Below are positions 10,291-22,491 of a DNA stretch of 64,000 nt, piece by piece. Both the position numbers and the translations under genes were made by a program. The notes under the pieces were generated by a model. The model did no database searches and was not told the DNA's origin. It worked only from the letters and a program-made list of their open reading frames with translations. Origin of the DNA: Wyeomyia smithii (lineage: Eukaryota > Arthropoda > Insecta > Diptera > Culicidae); the NCBI RefSeq assembly GCF_029784165.1, contig NC_073695.1:241030089-241094088 (forward strand). Direction: 5' to 3'. Position 1 is the stretch's first letter. Every line of letters starts with the position of its first letter.

Positions 10291-13200
10291 GTAGGGAGAA
10301 AAATTGCGCATCCACGAAAATAAAATGAGAAAATAAAATTTTACCTGTTGTCTTTTCGCTATCGTAGTTAGAAATCAGTCAATAATTCATATGCCTAAAA
10401 TATTTATCTTCTCTCAAAAATCTATTTTCCAATATCTACTATTGTTAAGTTGATTAAGAGTTATCCAGTAGGGCGAACCAGCTTAAAGCTGAAAAAAAAA
10501 CAGTTGTCCACTCACAATCGCATCACCCTATGCCGGAACGCAGCGTGCATTATGCATGGTGCCGCCCTTAACCGTACCTGAATCCGTATGTAAAACCCCC
10601 GTGTCGGTATCTCTGCTGGTCTGTTTCGCTCGGCATTTATATTTCTGGTTTTACCTTTTTATTCCAACTCCAGCAAAACGTCTGCATCTATTACCAGCCA
10701 CAAATGTGAATCCAAATGCTCTTTGCTGCGCTCTCGAACAGTGCTTCTGCGATGCTATCCCCTGAGTGCCGCGCGAAGACGCTATCCGCTCGCGGTGAAA
10801 AGCGATATTTTAATACAATATGCCCTTTAGGAGTTCATAAAATCCTATAAAGAATTGTAGAATCATTTTATCCCACTCTACTGTGAGCGCCGGCCGGAGC
10901 GATTCAATGTGTGTGGCGGCAGTTCCAGCCAGCGCACAGACTGCGGCAGTGATGCAATGCAGAAAGATAGACGTTACCCTCCCGGTCTGCCGTTCCCCAC
11001 GTGACACGCAGGCAACCGGGTCCGGGCTGGGTTTTTGTGATTCGTTCGTTTTGTTGCAAATTACTGTATATGCAGTCCCCTTCGCAAGCACACCCACGCA
11101 CGGCCACGGCGACGCTGTGGCCTTCCAGTGGGCACACAATTTATTCCGTTTGTTCGATTTACCCGCCACGGTCACGGGAGGAATTCCTGCGGAGTTGACG
11201 ATGTTACCCCCTTAAGGTAATGGGAAATTTCTTGGTGTGACCAGTTCGAAGTCGAAGCTTGACCGCGTAAAACAGCGGAACCCGTCTATTTATTGTTCTA
11301 GACAAGTGAGCCATCGTTGATTGCAACTTTGTTGGGAATTTATTGGAGTTGGAGCTTCGCAGGCATAGAGTAACAATAACAGACGACAACTTCATGGACT
11401 GGACTTGACAGTGGATGATGTTAGGCTAGTATCATGTCAGTGATGCATATTTATTTTTATGACTTTTTAACTTTTTGACATTCTGAATTTTTAACTTTTT
11501 CACTTTCTGACATTGTGATCCTGTGACTTTTTACGTTTTTGGCATTTTTTTACTTTTCAACGTTTGAATTTTCGAGTTTTGATTTTCTGATTTCTAAATT
11601 CACGTTTCAGTTTACTGATTTCTGATTCTTCATTCCTCTGTATTATCTGATATTTAACATCTGAAATCCTATCGTTTTCATTGATTGCTAATTCACGGGT
11701 TTGTGATATTTTAATTTTAGTTTATGATTGCTGATTTCTTCTCAACCTCTTGTCCATATTAGACCACAAAAAAGGGGACCCATTTGCTCCTATCTCTATT
11801 AAAAAGCTACACTGCTACAACACTTTTACTGCTTTGCTTCCTCGTTTAGCTAACATAGGCCGACAGTTGCTTCCTTCATTGCACCATTATTAGGTTTGGC
11901 TCATTTTATAAATGTGATCCAAACAGCAGTCAGACAAACTATTATTCTTTTCCCCCTGTTTTTTTGTCTGTATACTATTCTTCCTCGTCCAAGTAGGAAA
12001 ATTGCACCGGAGCCACTCATGTAGCGAAGTAGTTCCCGTGATTCCTGTGCCGATTTGTGCCTAGAATTTTCGCCTTTCTCTCGTTGGAACCGGGACCGAA
12101 AGTAGGAAAGATAAGAAATCAAGCGGCAAACGTTAATAAAAGTTGGAGCTCTCGAATGCCAATAAGGGCCGGAATGGCAGGGCCAAGCAGAGCTAGGGGG
12201 AAACGAAAATTTATGGATATTATTAGACGGTCTCGTAACGTGTGTGAATGAAGCTCCTCGGCTAGAACTTGAACCTGTTATTTTCTGCCTGGGGTTGGTC
12301 TCGAGCACATAACCGAAAGGTCCCAAATGAGCGAGGTGGATCCTTCAGAAGGACATCCGAACAGACAAACGACCTTTGCTACACGTTCAAATGGGTTTGC
12401 TTCTATCTACTTACATACACACACACAGACACCCCCAGTCTTAGTGCTGCAATGCTGGGATCCTCCACGAATTCAGCGCACCGAGAAGTTCAACAGTAAG
12501 CTTCAGGTGCAATGTGCAGTAGAATGCACTGTGCTAAAAAGGCTGGAATGAGATCAGAGCTCATGAGTTCAGTCGTTGCAGGTAGTAGGAAGAATATTTA
12601 CGCCAACAAAGTAAAAATAATTGCTCTCGGTATTATTTTAAGGGCAATTAGGAACGACAACGAATTCAATTTATTATGCTCCGGGTGCACTGGTTAGAAG
12701 TGCTGGGAAACTAAACTTCTGCTGCTGGAGTTTAAACTTCCGAAATTTTTTTATTTGAAAAATAAAACTCTTCTTTCCGGTCACAGATTTCCGTTCGCAA
12801 TTCCAACGCATCACTGGTGTGGAAGCCAATAATCAACTTTGGAGAGCATCAATTTTCCGCCTCAATCAGCATACATTATCTGGAAACTCCCCACGTACAT
12901 AACGGTGCATTTTTCGCCCATACCCCGAGCGGGAGAGTATCCTCCTTCGGCGGCGACAAAACGGCAATCAAAGATCAGAACAACACCCACAACGTTATTC
13001 GCTTGCTTACATGCAGTCTGTCAGAAACAGACACACAGGTTTTGCCCTGGCAGGCGGTGGTGCCATACGGCAGAATCGTTCCGAGTACCTTTCAATGTGA
13101 CCATTATCGGTCACCCCGCCTGCCCAGCAAGTCATTCGCCACAGATTGTCGTTGCTGCGAGCATTGAAATGCCCGAGTTCCCCTCCTCCTCCTTCTCCTC

Positions 13201-13780
13201 CTTATCATCAGCGGTCTGAGCAAAGAAACCGAATCGAAATGCTGGGTGGCGTTGCAATTCTGCCCGTGTGTTGACGGACGTTGCCGCAGGAGATCTAATG
13301 CGCTTGCTGTTTTGTTTTCCAACATGAGTGGGTTGCGTTGCGAGCAGGCCGAATCACACACTGGAGCCTGCAGCTTTCGAATTTCATGGCGAGAACCCGT
13401 TTAGAATTCATCTTGTTCTGTCTTCGGATTCAATTGCATCGAGTCTTATTTTTCTGCTGTTAAAAATTGAAGAAGATATTAATTGAAATAACTCTAAGCG
13501 AACGTACATAATACTGTGGTGGCTTTTTCAATGACTATCGTAGCCATAACCGTGCATATGCCGACAGATCTTGGGGTTAAAATTTAAAAATCGGAGAGCT
13601 CAAAACAAAATAGTAGGAGGGTGGTATTCAAGACACGACCGCATGTCGTTGACTACCGTATTCTTATATTCCATTAAAACAAATAGTAGAAGGAATTGCA
13701 ACGCTTCTATTACAAAACTTCGAGGCACCAAAAGGTAACAGTTGCCGATTATTCTTGTTTACTGGTTAGTACGTCCAGAA
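10291..13780. other. Apparently single-copy non-coding DNA
   Basis: GC content is higher than in the repeat regions and no transposon signature was recognised. At 11440-11740 a T-rich stretch with recurrent ACTTTTT and CTGAATTTT motifs looks like another degenerate simple array. Open frames up to 141 codons have no recognisable motifs and overlap on both strands, so none is called. A CA-rich tract lies at about 12415-12435. Confidence 0.45.
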
Positions 13781-14830
13781 ATCCAGACATTTTAGTATTC
13801 TGCAGTAGCCATGTACTGCTAACAGGCACCAGAATTACGGGTGAAACCGCCACGAGATGACCGGTACTATTTTGTCTTTTCTCCTTTCAGCTGCTAACAC
13901 CTAGCGTCCGTATGTAATCAGTACGGTTTAGTAATGAAACTGTTAGTTAGTTAGAAAGAAGGAGGGGCTAAGTAGAGAATGGATTGACAGGAAACGCAAA
14001 TAAACATCGGAAACGGAAACACACACGGAAACGGAAAGACAACAACAATAACAACAAAGTCAGATCGATTGTATCCGTTAGTGTCGACTGTGCTAGGGAA
14101 GAGAGGTAGTGATTGGCTGCGCGGTATGATTTAGACAATCGATATTAATTACCAGTTTCTCAATGGTGTATCTCAAACAATAGTTTGTTTTTGTTACATA
14201 AACTTAACCGTAAAAGAATTTCTGATCGATTGATGCCAAAACCTCGAAAACCTGATTAAAGATGACTGCAAAAAAAGCGCTCAAAACCTGACCACTTTTC
14301 CCTGGTTGAATGACTAGATTTTCAAATTCAGGTGCCTAACTTCGATATAGACGTTAGTCAACGTCAAAAAAATATGCTAACAATATCGAACAGATTACAT
14401 ACGGCCGAAAACACGTTTAAAAGGGTCTGACCAATCTGCCAAATATGGGGAAGGTGGCGGAGCAAAGGTGTGAAGTATCATCTAGTTCTTTTCTCAATAA
14501 GAAAGCAGTAAAAATTGTATTTGACGCCTCATTAGGCATAAGTTTGAAACTATTTTATGCAGCAAATACAACTGCTCTGTGAGAACCTTCCAAATCGAAC
14601 TAGATGATAACTAGGGCTGCTGCCTCAGAGGTGTTAGGGAATTCTTTGCGGAATAATTAGATTAATTCCGGACCAAATTTCGTCCGTCCTAAACAGTTTG
14701 GAAGACATCTCTTTAAGATACTTTCGTCTCATTAGATAGGGACAGATGCAGCGCCACTGAACGTTGCGACAGGCGCAGCTTAAGGCAGCCGTTGGTTTTT
14801 CGGCGGAATAAATAGTAGTAAGTAGATAAG
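13781..14830. other. Unclassified, possibly old repeat
   Basis: No gene was recognised. The part from 13900 to 14050, ending in runs such as GGAAACGGAAACAC, has a repeat-like feel but no visible ends. Nothing firmer can be supported. Confidence 0.35.
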
Positions 14831-15760
14831 GTAGGAAACAAGCAAATGACAAATATATAATAACGAAATAAATAAAAACTATTATTAAAGTGTGAAACTG
14901 AAGAAGAGAAAACTCATCAGAATGACAAACATGCAGGTAATTGATAGAGACAAGAGCTAAAAATAGAATATATGATTAGCTAAATGAGAAGTAGATGTGG
15001 GAATAGAGCAAGCAGAAAAACGAGGAAAATTTCTATACCGATGTGTAAGGAATCAGAAAAAAGAATTATAAGTTTCGATTAAACTCTACAAAAAATTTGA
15101 GAAGCGAGTGTGGAAGATATTACTAGCCCGTACATACACGTATTCCGATTGCGACATACAATCAACATCAGTGCTTATGTGGACTGATGTGAATTAGAAA
15201 ACAAAGTTGACATGATGGGTGATGAAAAAATAAGGATGAACATAAAAAGGGACAAAAAAGAATTCACTTGAAAAAGGAAAAGAGAAAATGATAACGTGGA
15301 ACGAAAAATTGAAAACCATACACGAGTAATGAGTATAAAAAAACAAAAAGTGAAGATAAAGAAACAAGATATCAGATAATAGGAACAAAAGAAATGAAGC
15401 GTGAAAAATGACAGATAAAAAATATTTAAAAAAATTTAAAATACCAAATTAAATTGAGGATTAAGAAGAGGGTAAGGATAAATGAAAAATGAGAACAAAA
15501 AAAAAGGTGTGATATATGACAAAAAGTATAAGTTATTGGAAATGAGAAAAGAGAAAAAAAATGTAAACTAGAAAAAAAACTACAGGGTTGAAAAGAAAGT
15601 GAAATAAATGAAAAATGAGAAAAGAAAAACAAGGAATAACTTAAATGAGTAAAACAACGAGTATAACGTATAGTAACAAAGTAGAAAACAAGCAACAAAG
15701 ATGCACCAAATAATGAGGAATAAATAAAAATAGTAGACAAAGATGAGAGCAATTGAAAAT
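14831..15760. repeat. Degenerate purine-rich array, left part
   Basis: Plus strand is strongly A/G biased with recurrent AATGAGAAA, ATGAAAAATG and GAGAAAAGA words. It merges rightwards, beyond a MITE, into the regular (GAGAAAT)n core at 16.77-17.85 kb. It reads best as a decayed edge of that array. Open frames on the minus strand rich in Phe/Ser/Leu/Ile are products of base composition only. Confidence 0.7.
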
Positions 15761-16190
15761 TAGTGCTGGAACTTTTAACCGGATATACTCGAGATCAAGT
15801 TATCCGAAGCTCGGATCACGGATGGGTAAACGAATACTATCCGGATACTCGAATATCCGGATACGGATCATCGAATAGTCGGATATCCGGGTATCCGGAT
15901 ATTCATTATCCGGATAACCGTATTTTTTTTCTGTCTTTTGAAACACTGTCAAATAAAACGTAACACGAAAAATGGCTTTTTTCACAATCCCCCAGTATCC
16001 CTCGTAAGTAATTATTTACATAATTCTCTTTAAACTATGTTCGGATACAAAATCCGGATATCCGGATATCCGAAAATCCGAATGTCCTGTCGCATAATTT
16101 CCGGATATCCGTTTGATCCGGATTTAGGATATTTGTCGGATATCCGATGCCGGATATCCGGATATTTTAATCCGGATAGTCCCAGCACTG
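15761..16190. mobile_element. hAT-like MITE with CCGGATAT subterminal array
   Basis: Ends are imperfect inverted repeats: AGTGCTGGAACT at the left (15762-) and, reading in from the right end (16190), CAGTGCTGGGACT. CAGTG-type ends fit hAT transposons. The interior is packed with GGATATCCGGATAT words in both orientations at both subterminal zones, such as 15845-15912 and 16051-16176. No transposase is encoded. The expected 8-bp TSD cannot be read cleanly because the flanks are repetitive GAAAAT DNA. Confidence 0.75.
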
Positions 16191-16769
16191 TATGAAAAAT
16201 GTGTCCTTTTTTTCAAGATTTACATACAAAACCAAAGATAGACAGAGAAAAAGAATAAGAGAAAGAGAGAGAACATTAAGAAAAATTAAGAGAAACAAAT
16301 CAAAATATGACTATTAAATGAAGAGTTAGAGGTGAAAAACGAGCAAACAGAAAATCGAGCAAGAGTCTAACAGTGGAAATAGACGATGATGAATGATGCC
16401 GGAGAAGTGTGGAGAAAAACTAGGAGAAATCTTCAATCATGTAAAATAAAATGGAAAATACTAACGTAAAAAATGAATAGAGCGTGAAAATAGCAAGCAA
16501 AAATTTTTGAATAGGAAATGAGAAATAAGAAAGAAATGAAAACCGAAAAACAAGAAATGAGAAATGAGAAAAGAGGAATAAGAAAAGAAAAAAAAGGGGG
16601 GAGAGATATGAGAAACGAAGCTAAAATGGAAATGTAAAACAAGATATGAGGAATTAGAAATGAGAAAAAAGAAATTAGAAAAAAAGGGAGGAGAGCAATG
16701 AGAAATGAGAAACTAAAAATTAAATACAAGAAATGAGAAAAGAGGAATTAAGAAAGAGGAAAGAGAAAT
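16191..16769. repeat. Degenerate purine-rich array, middle part
   Basis: A/G-rich DNA with short GAAATGAGAAA runs interspersed with drifted sequence. It continues the array on both sides of the MITE at 15.76-16.19 kb, so that MITE landed inside already repetitive DNA. Confidence 0.7.
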
Positions 16770-17846
16770 TGGAAATGGGAAATGAGAAATGAGGAATGAG
16801 AAATGAGAAATGAGAAATGAGAAATGAGAAATGAGAAATGCGTAATGAGAAATGATAAATGGAAAATGAGAAATAAGAAATGAGAAAAGAATAATAAAAA
16901 ATGAGGAATGGGAAATGATAAATGATAAACGAGAGATGAGAAATGGAAAGTGAAAAGTGAGAAATAAGGAATGAGGAATGAGAAATGAGAAATGAGAAAT
17001 GATGAATGAAACATGATAAATGAGAAATGAGAAATGAGAAACTAGAAATGAGAAATAAGAAATTAGAAATGAGAAATTAGAGATGAGAAATTAGAAATGA
17101 GAAATAAGAAATGAGAAATGCGTAATGAGAAATGAGAAATGAGCAATGATAAATGGGAAATGAGAAATGAGAAATAAGAAATGAGAAATGAAAAGTGAAA
17201 AGTGAGAAATGGGGAATGAGAAATGAGAAATGAAAAATGCGTGATGAGAAATGAGAAATGAGAAATGATAAATGGGAAATGAGAAATAAGAAATAAGAAA
17301 TGAGAAATGAATAATAAAAAATGAGGAATGGGAAATGAGAAATAATAAATGAGAAATGAGAAATGAAAAGTGAAAAGTGAGAAATGAGAATGAGAATTGA
17401 GAAATGAGAAATGATGAATGAAACATGATAAATGAGAAATGAGAAATGAGAAACTAGAAATGAGCAATGATAAATGAGAAATGAGAAATGAGATATGAGA
17501 TATAAGATATGAGACGTGAGAAATGATAATTGAGAAATGAGAAATGAGAAATGAGAAATGAAGAATGAGAAATGAGGAATGAGAAATGAGAAATGAGAAA
17601 TGAGAAATGAGAAATGAGAAATGAGAAATGAGAAATGAGAAATGAGAAATGGGGAATGAGAAAAGAGAAACAAGAAACGAGACATGAAAAGTGGAAATGA
17701 AAAATGAGAATTAATAAATGAGAAATGAGATATTAAAAATGAGAAATGAGAAATGAGAAATGAAAAATGAGAAATGAAAAATGAGAAATGAGGAATGCGT
17801 AAAGAGAAATGAAAAATGAGAAATGAGAAATGAGAAATCAGAAATT
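16770..17846. repeat. (GAGAAAT)n satellite core, about 1.1 kb
   Basis: A 7-bp unit GAGAAAT (ATTTCTC on the minus strand) recurs in long runs with scattered substitutions, for example at 16790-16840 and 17570-17650. Larger blocks are themselves duplicated. Near 16845-17000, 17115-17215 and 17235-17440 the variants GCGTAATGAG, AATGATAAATGG and AAAAGTGAAAAGTGAG return in the same order, suggesting unequal exchange or block duplication of about 160-200 bp. The repeated minus-strand open frames (SFLISHFSFL) are artefacts of a 7-bp period. Confidence 0.93.
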
Positions 17847-18935
17847 TGTTTATTTGTTTATTTGTTTTTTTAAGTGTATCATCTGACATAAAGTCTTAAT
17901 GAAAAAAGGATAACCATTAAAAGTAACTAGAGTTAGGTAATCTATGTTTGAAAATATGACTGGGCACACCAAATTCAAAACTATGCTCGACACTCGTGAA
18001 TGTTCTCACACAAAAGGCAACAGGTTCATAATAACCATAGTTCGTACGATGGAATCGGTTCAAAAGCATCGAAAAGGGTCTCAGCATACGTTGAGATGCA
18101 CGAAAATTCATCAATGACAGCAACTTCGGGGAATCCAGTTCAGCTTTTAGGATCTTGGCAATGCATACAGCCTGTTGTACTTTGCGGCGGCGCTCTAGAG
18201 TGTCAAGTCCAAGCAGGCGGCAACGATCCAGGTACGGTGGCAGATTCGTAGGATCACGCCAAGGTAATTCTTTCAGGGCCAATCGGATTAAACGTCTCTG
18301 TATACACTCGAGGCAAAGGTTCCATGAAAGCTGGTTCGGACTCCAAACCACACTTACGTTTTCTAGTAAAGGCCGTACAAGTGAGCAGTGTAGAGCTTTT
18401 AGACAGTGTGGATCTTTGAAGTCACGTCCAATTTTTGGGATGAATCCTAATTGCCGACTTGCTTTCGCAACAATTTCAGCACGGTGTCTACCGAATGTCA
18501 GCTTTTGGTCAAGAATAACTCCAAGGTCGTTGACAAAATCGACTCTACGCAGCACTTCTCTGTCGACAGCATAATCAAAAATTATTGGCGTTTCAATGCG
18601 GTGAAAGATCATCACTTCACATTTTGCAGTACTTAAAATTAGAGAGTTTAGTTTACACCACGTCACAAAGGTATTTAAAAGTGATTGTAGACGATAACAA
18701 TCCTCGATGGTGCGAATCGTCAAGTAAATTTTCAAATCATCGGCGTAAACTAATCTGCAACCAATCCCGAGTACATCAGCGACGTCGTTGAAGAAAATAA
18801 TAAAAAGCGGTCCTAGGTTACTACCTTGTGGTACACCAGACTTGTTCGTGAACGCAGACGATACACCGATCCAAGCTTAACTTGCAAAATTCTATTGCAC
18901 AGGAATGATTCAAGCCATTTAACAAACCGTGATGA
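17847..18935 (-). mobile_element. CR1-group LINE fragment inside the (GAGAAAT)n array
   Basis: A 5'-truncated minus-strand LINE of about 1.09 kb. On both sides the (GAGAAAT)n-type array resumes directly: to the left at 17846, to the right at about 18936 (AAATAAGAAATGAGAAATG). Its 3' end has ATCTGACATAAAGTCTTAAT on the plus strand, followed by a tail of AAAC/AAAT units (plus-strand TTTATTTGTTTATTTG at 17850-17870). The first block is shared with the LINE at 47.6 kb. No TSD can be read within the repetitive flanks. Confidence 0.85.
17917..18932 (-). pseudogene. CR1-group ORF2, RT palm to C-terminus
   Basis: The minus strand encodes a partial reverse transcriptase. Frame pieces give RFVKWLESFL, then after a one-base shift near 18870 SGVPQGSNLGPLF and LVYADDLKIYL (the YADD catalytic pair lies near 18745). 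NDLGVILDQKLTFGRHR and the C-terminal LPPYLDRCRLLGLDTLERRR follow, ending with a stop at 17917. The last ~270 codons are uninterrupted. Residue pattern and C-terminal tail closely resemble the intact ORF2 at 47.7-50.8 kb, so both belong to one clade (CR1/L2-type group by memory). The N-terminal endonuclease was never copied. Confidence 0.88.
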
Positions 18936-19570
18936 AATAAGAAATGAGAAATGAGAAATGGGATATGTAAAATGAAAAATGAAAAACGAAAAATGAAAAA
19001 TGAAAAATGAAAAATGAGAAATGAGAAATGAAAAATGAGGAATGAGAATTTAGAAGTGAGAAATGATTAATGAGAAATGAAAATGAAAAATGGAAAATGA
19101 AAAATGAAAAATGAAAAATGAAAAATGAAAAATGAAAAATGAAAAATGAAAAATGAAAAATGAAAAATGAAAAATGATAAATAAAAAACGAAGAATGAAA
19201 AATTAAAAATAAAAATCAAAAATGAGATATGAGAACGAGAAATTCGAGAAATGATAATTGAAAATTAAAAAGTAGATGAAAAGGAGAAATGAGCAAATAG
19301 AGAAAACTATAAAATAGGAAACGAATGCGAATTGAGACATAAATCATGAGAAATGAGACGTGGTTTATAACAAACAAAAAATTGTAACTTTAAAAAATGA
19401 GGAGTGAAAATCGCAAAATTTTTGATGGGAATGAGATATTTAAAATGAGAAGTTAGAAACGATATATGTGAACTTAAAAATAAGTCATCTGTTATGAAAA
19501 AAAAGAATATGTGCATTAGGCGAAATCAGACATAACGAATGTATCTCATTTAAAATATAAGAAATGAACA
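18936..19570. repeat. Purine-rich array, right part, (GAAAAAT)n variant
   Basis: Starts with GAGAAATGAGAAATGG and changes to a purer run of GAAAAAT units at about 19085-19180, before decaying into A-rich DNA. The unit differs by one base from GAGAAAT, so the array has diverged into local variants on either side of the LINE insertion. Confidence 0.85.
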
Positions 19571-21775
19571 AATAACAATAATGAAACGCTGGTCGGCAAA
19601 AGCGGAAAAACTGCTGCCCTAAAACTCAACACAGGTGTGACACAGTGTGATTAATGAGAAATTGACTAAAAATAGATCGATAAAACATAATATGAATCTG
19701 TTAGTAACAGAGAGGAAAATTGCAACTGTTCATTAAGCGAAAGGAAATTATAGTTGCGAGAAAATAAAAAAATATAGAAAAATTATTTAAGGAACTTGCA
19801 TATAGAAAAATTAATCTAGAAAAAAAATTGAGTGATGAGAAATTAAAATTAAAAATCAAAAATAGAGAGTAACATGAAAAACAACAGAGAAAAATGAAAA
19901 ATAGTGACAAAAATAAATTAAGAAAAGAGCACAATATATTGTTGAACAACGAGAAATGGTTGAAAAAAAGAAAAAAAAACAATTGAAAAAGCATTCGAAA
20001 ATTTGTTAAGATAGAGAGAGAGAAAGAGTATTAAGATTTGCACAAATGACTGAGAAAACGTAAATGGCCCTGGTCCCCATACTCGAGAGCCCCCCTAAGT
20101 GCTGATCATGGAGACCTATCTGCAACAGTAAGGTTAGATTGGAAGTGAAGACCTATTTTTTAATCGTCACCTTCCATTTCGTCGGTAATTATTTGTGCGT
20201 TTAGGCTGGATGTAAAACTTTCCTTTATAACGTTTTGGTATTTATGTTATTGTTTGTTAGAAAAATCAGAAAAAGATGTTTCTTAGGTACTGAGTTTTCA
20301 CCGTCCAAGTTGGACTCAATTATTTTTATTTTGCATCAGCCGTCGGTCGTTTTTCTGCAAATTTCGGTACAATTTTTTCTCCCGTCACAATAATGATTGC
20401 GTAGATCTTGAACAGGATACAGTATATTCTATCAATTTTCAGCAGTATAAGCTATTATTCTAATTCAAATTGCTATTCTCCGCAAGAGTCGAATCTCGCA
20501 GAGTTTACTACTAACGTACTAGTCAATAAATAAACATTTTATGAAAACGATGAAGAAACACAAATCCTCCTAATAAAACCAACTAACTCCGGCGAGTAAC
20601 CGTTTGACCCCATTTTATTAGCGGACGACCTCTCGATCTCTTTCCCTGCCACTCTTACTGCCTATTCTGTGTGCTTTTAACTGCTCATAATTATTCGAAT
20701 TGCATCACACAACGCGACCTAATGCCTCACTTACGTATGTGCCTTGTATGGGGAGTATGGGTGCAGACCCAGGCGCAGCTTAATATTATAATCGATGACA
20801 ATCTCTATCGCCATTTGAAGTGCAAAGCTCCAGCGAGCTTGTAGAGCGAATCCCATAAACCATAACCGGCCTCAAAGGCAAAGCGCGCGTCAGTCGCTTA
20901 ACCGCGGACAGCCGCACAGATGGATGGATCAGCTGAGGAACGAACCAAAATCACTGCCAGTGAAGACAATGCCCCACCAGGTGGGAATAGACACAAATCC
21001 TTCCTCGCTGACTTAAACACCTTCCCTTCCACGGTAAGCGATTTAATCGCCATATTGCACCCTGCTCTGTCGTTCGTTGCTGGCTTGACATACAATTTGT
21101 GAGCGCTTTTGCTCTGTTCTCTGTTGTAGTCAGTTTTGCGGATGGATGAATGGGTAGTTAACAGTACACCGCTCGCAAATCCACACAAATCGCGCTTATT
21201 ATTCATATTTGACCGACTGTTGTTGCTGTTGTGTTGTGTGTGAGGTGAACTGAACGTAAACAAGCGCATGCACAACACCCACGGGCATGGGCACATATGA
21301 GCAGCAGCAGCAGCGCCCGTTTCATATCGGTGTGCAACGATAGCCTTTCCATTCGTATTTGACCAATTTTGCGAAAAGCCCGCGAGCGATGCAAACTGCC
21401 ACGGCTGCTCCCCGTCTGTGAATGTGTGTGTGTGCGGCTGAACATGGGATAATATGACGCTTAATTTTCTTATTAAAATGCATTTCATATGTTGGAGGAG
21501 CTGATGTTCTGCGCTTCCCAGCAACTCCGAAAACGTAAACGGTGGAGAGATTCTGGAAACCGGTTTGCAGAATGAATACCACTTTGGTGACGAAGCTGGC
21601 ACGAATCAGCTGCGATCATGGTTGTACGCTGGATTTTAGCTAAGAGGGATTTTTCTAAAAATCGAAAAAAAGTATTGCTTCATCTTAGAGTACAAGCGCC
21701 AGATAACCAAATAAACGCGAAATGACTGCCGGGTTTTTGAATGTTGTCAGAATTTGTTTGCATCCTTCTAGCAAC
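19571..21775. other. Unclassified DNA without recognised genes
   Basis: A-rich to 20040, then mixed composition. The part at 20690-21600 has higher GC and a single-copy look, with dinucleotide and trinucleotide tracts (TGTGTGTGTG near 21425, AGCAGCAGCAGCAG near 21300). The longest minus-strand open frame (about 234 codons, 21602-20898) has no recognisable domain and overlaps other long frames, so it is not called as a gene. Confidence 0.4.
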
Positions 21776-21870
21776 TCTAGGTCATTCTAGAATCATTCGA
21801 AAATGGTTCAGAAATGTTTTAAATTCATCAATGATACATTTTCGATCTATTCCAAAACATAAGCTCAGCA
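21776..21870. repeat. Short dispersed repeat, copy 1
   Basis: Holds ATTCTAGAATCATTCGAAAA, then ATGGTT and later TGATACATTTTCGA with CTATTCCAAA. The same blocks occur in the same order at 31086-31165. Copies differ in spacing and scattered bases. It is non-coding and unnamed. Confidence 0.7.
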
Positions 21871-22209
21871 ACCTTCGCTTGGGAAATGTCGCAACTATTT
21901 ACAGCTGCTACCGTCATTAACCCTCTCTCGCTCACAAGGTTTATCATTAAAATTTATAGCTTCACGAGAAAATTCAAGCTGAACACTCTGTAGACTAACT
22001 AAAACTACTGTCAACTGTAGTATTTTGAAGAAAATGCCCAAAGCATAAAAAGCATATAAAAGTTTATGGAACAATCGTAAGCACAACAAAATATTTTATG
22101 TCAAGATATTATGATTATAATTCTTGGTGCTCTAGAGTCACCATGAGCGGGAAAGGGTTAATTTTCTTTATAATTGCAGATCTGAAGTATTGATTTAATA
22201 TTGTAAATA
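21871..22209. other. AT-rich, nothing recognised
   Basis: No coding or repeat structure can be supported in this stretch. Confidence 0.4.
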
Positions 22210-22365
22210 CCAAGATTTGCAGCCCTACAAGATAACGCCATTAGTTTTTAAAGGGTTCGAGGATTCCATGGGATCCAGAGCAATTCAAGATTTGCAGCTC
22301 TACAGGATACCGGGATCATAGTTTTCAAGGGGTTTGAAGATTTCAAAAGATTAACGACAATTCAA
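22210..22365 (+). repeat. Two-copy tandem repeat, about 78 bp unit
   Basis: AAGATTTGCAGCCCTACAAG (22213-) and AAGATTTGCAGCTCTACAGG (about 22288-) each begin a unit that continues with a GATA-CG-CAT-AGTTTT block and an AAGGGGTT/AAAGGGTTCG block. The two units differ at roughly a fifth of positions. Possibly part of an older, larger satellite or an AT-rich element. Confidence 0.65.
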
Positions 22366-22491
22366 GTACATTAAGAAATTTCAAGATCAAGATTTCTTTT
22401 ATTGTACCAGCTAAGTATAGGACTTAATTTATTTTATTTTAATCTATTTGTATATTTTGTTACCCTACCATAGTGTGGTCATTTACATACA

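Noticed and set aside
16433..17889. Minus-strand frames rich in Phe/Ser/Leu/His, up to 270 codons, resembling membrane proteins
   Set aside because: They are translations of (ATTTCTC)n and its variants. Hydrophobicity follows from T-richness, and neighbouring frames look the same.
17846..18940. Target-site duplication for the CR1-group fragment
   Set aside because: Flanks are GAAATGAG repeats, so any short match is meaningless. No duplication is claimed.
20898..21602. A 234-codon minus-strand open frame
   Set aside because: No recognisable motif, and other long frames overlap on the same strand in GC-richer DNA. It is probably chance, and no splice or promoter evidence supports it.
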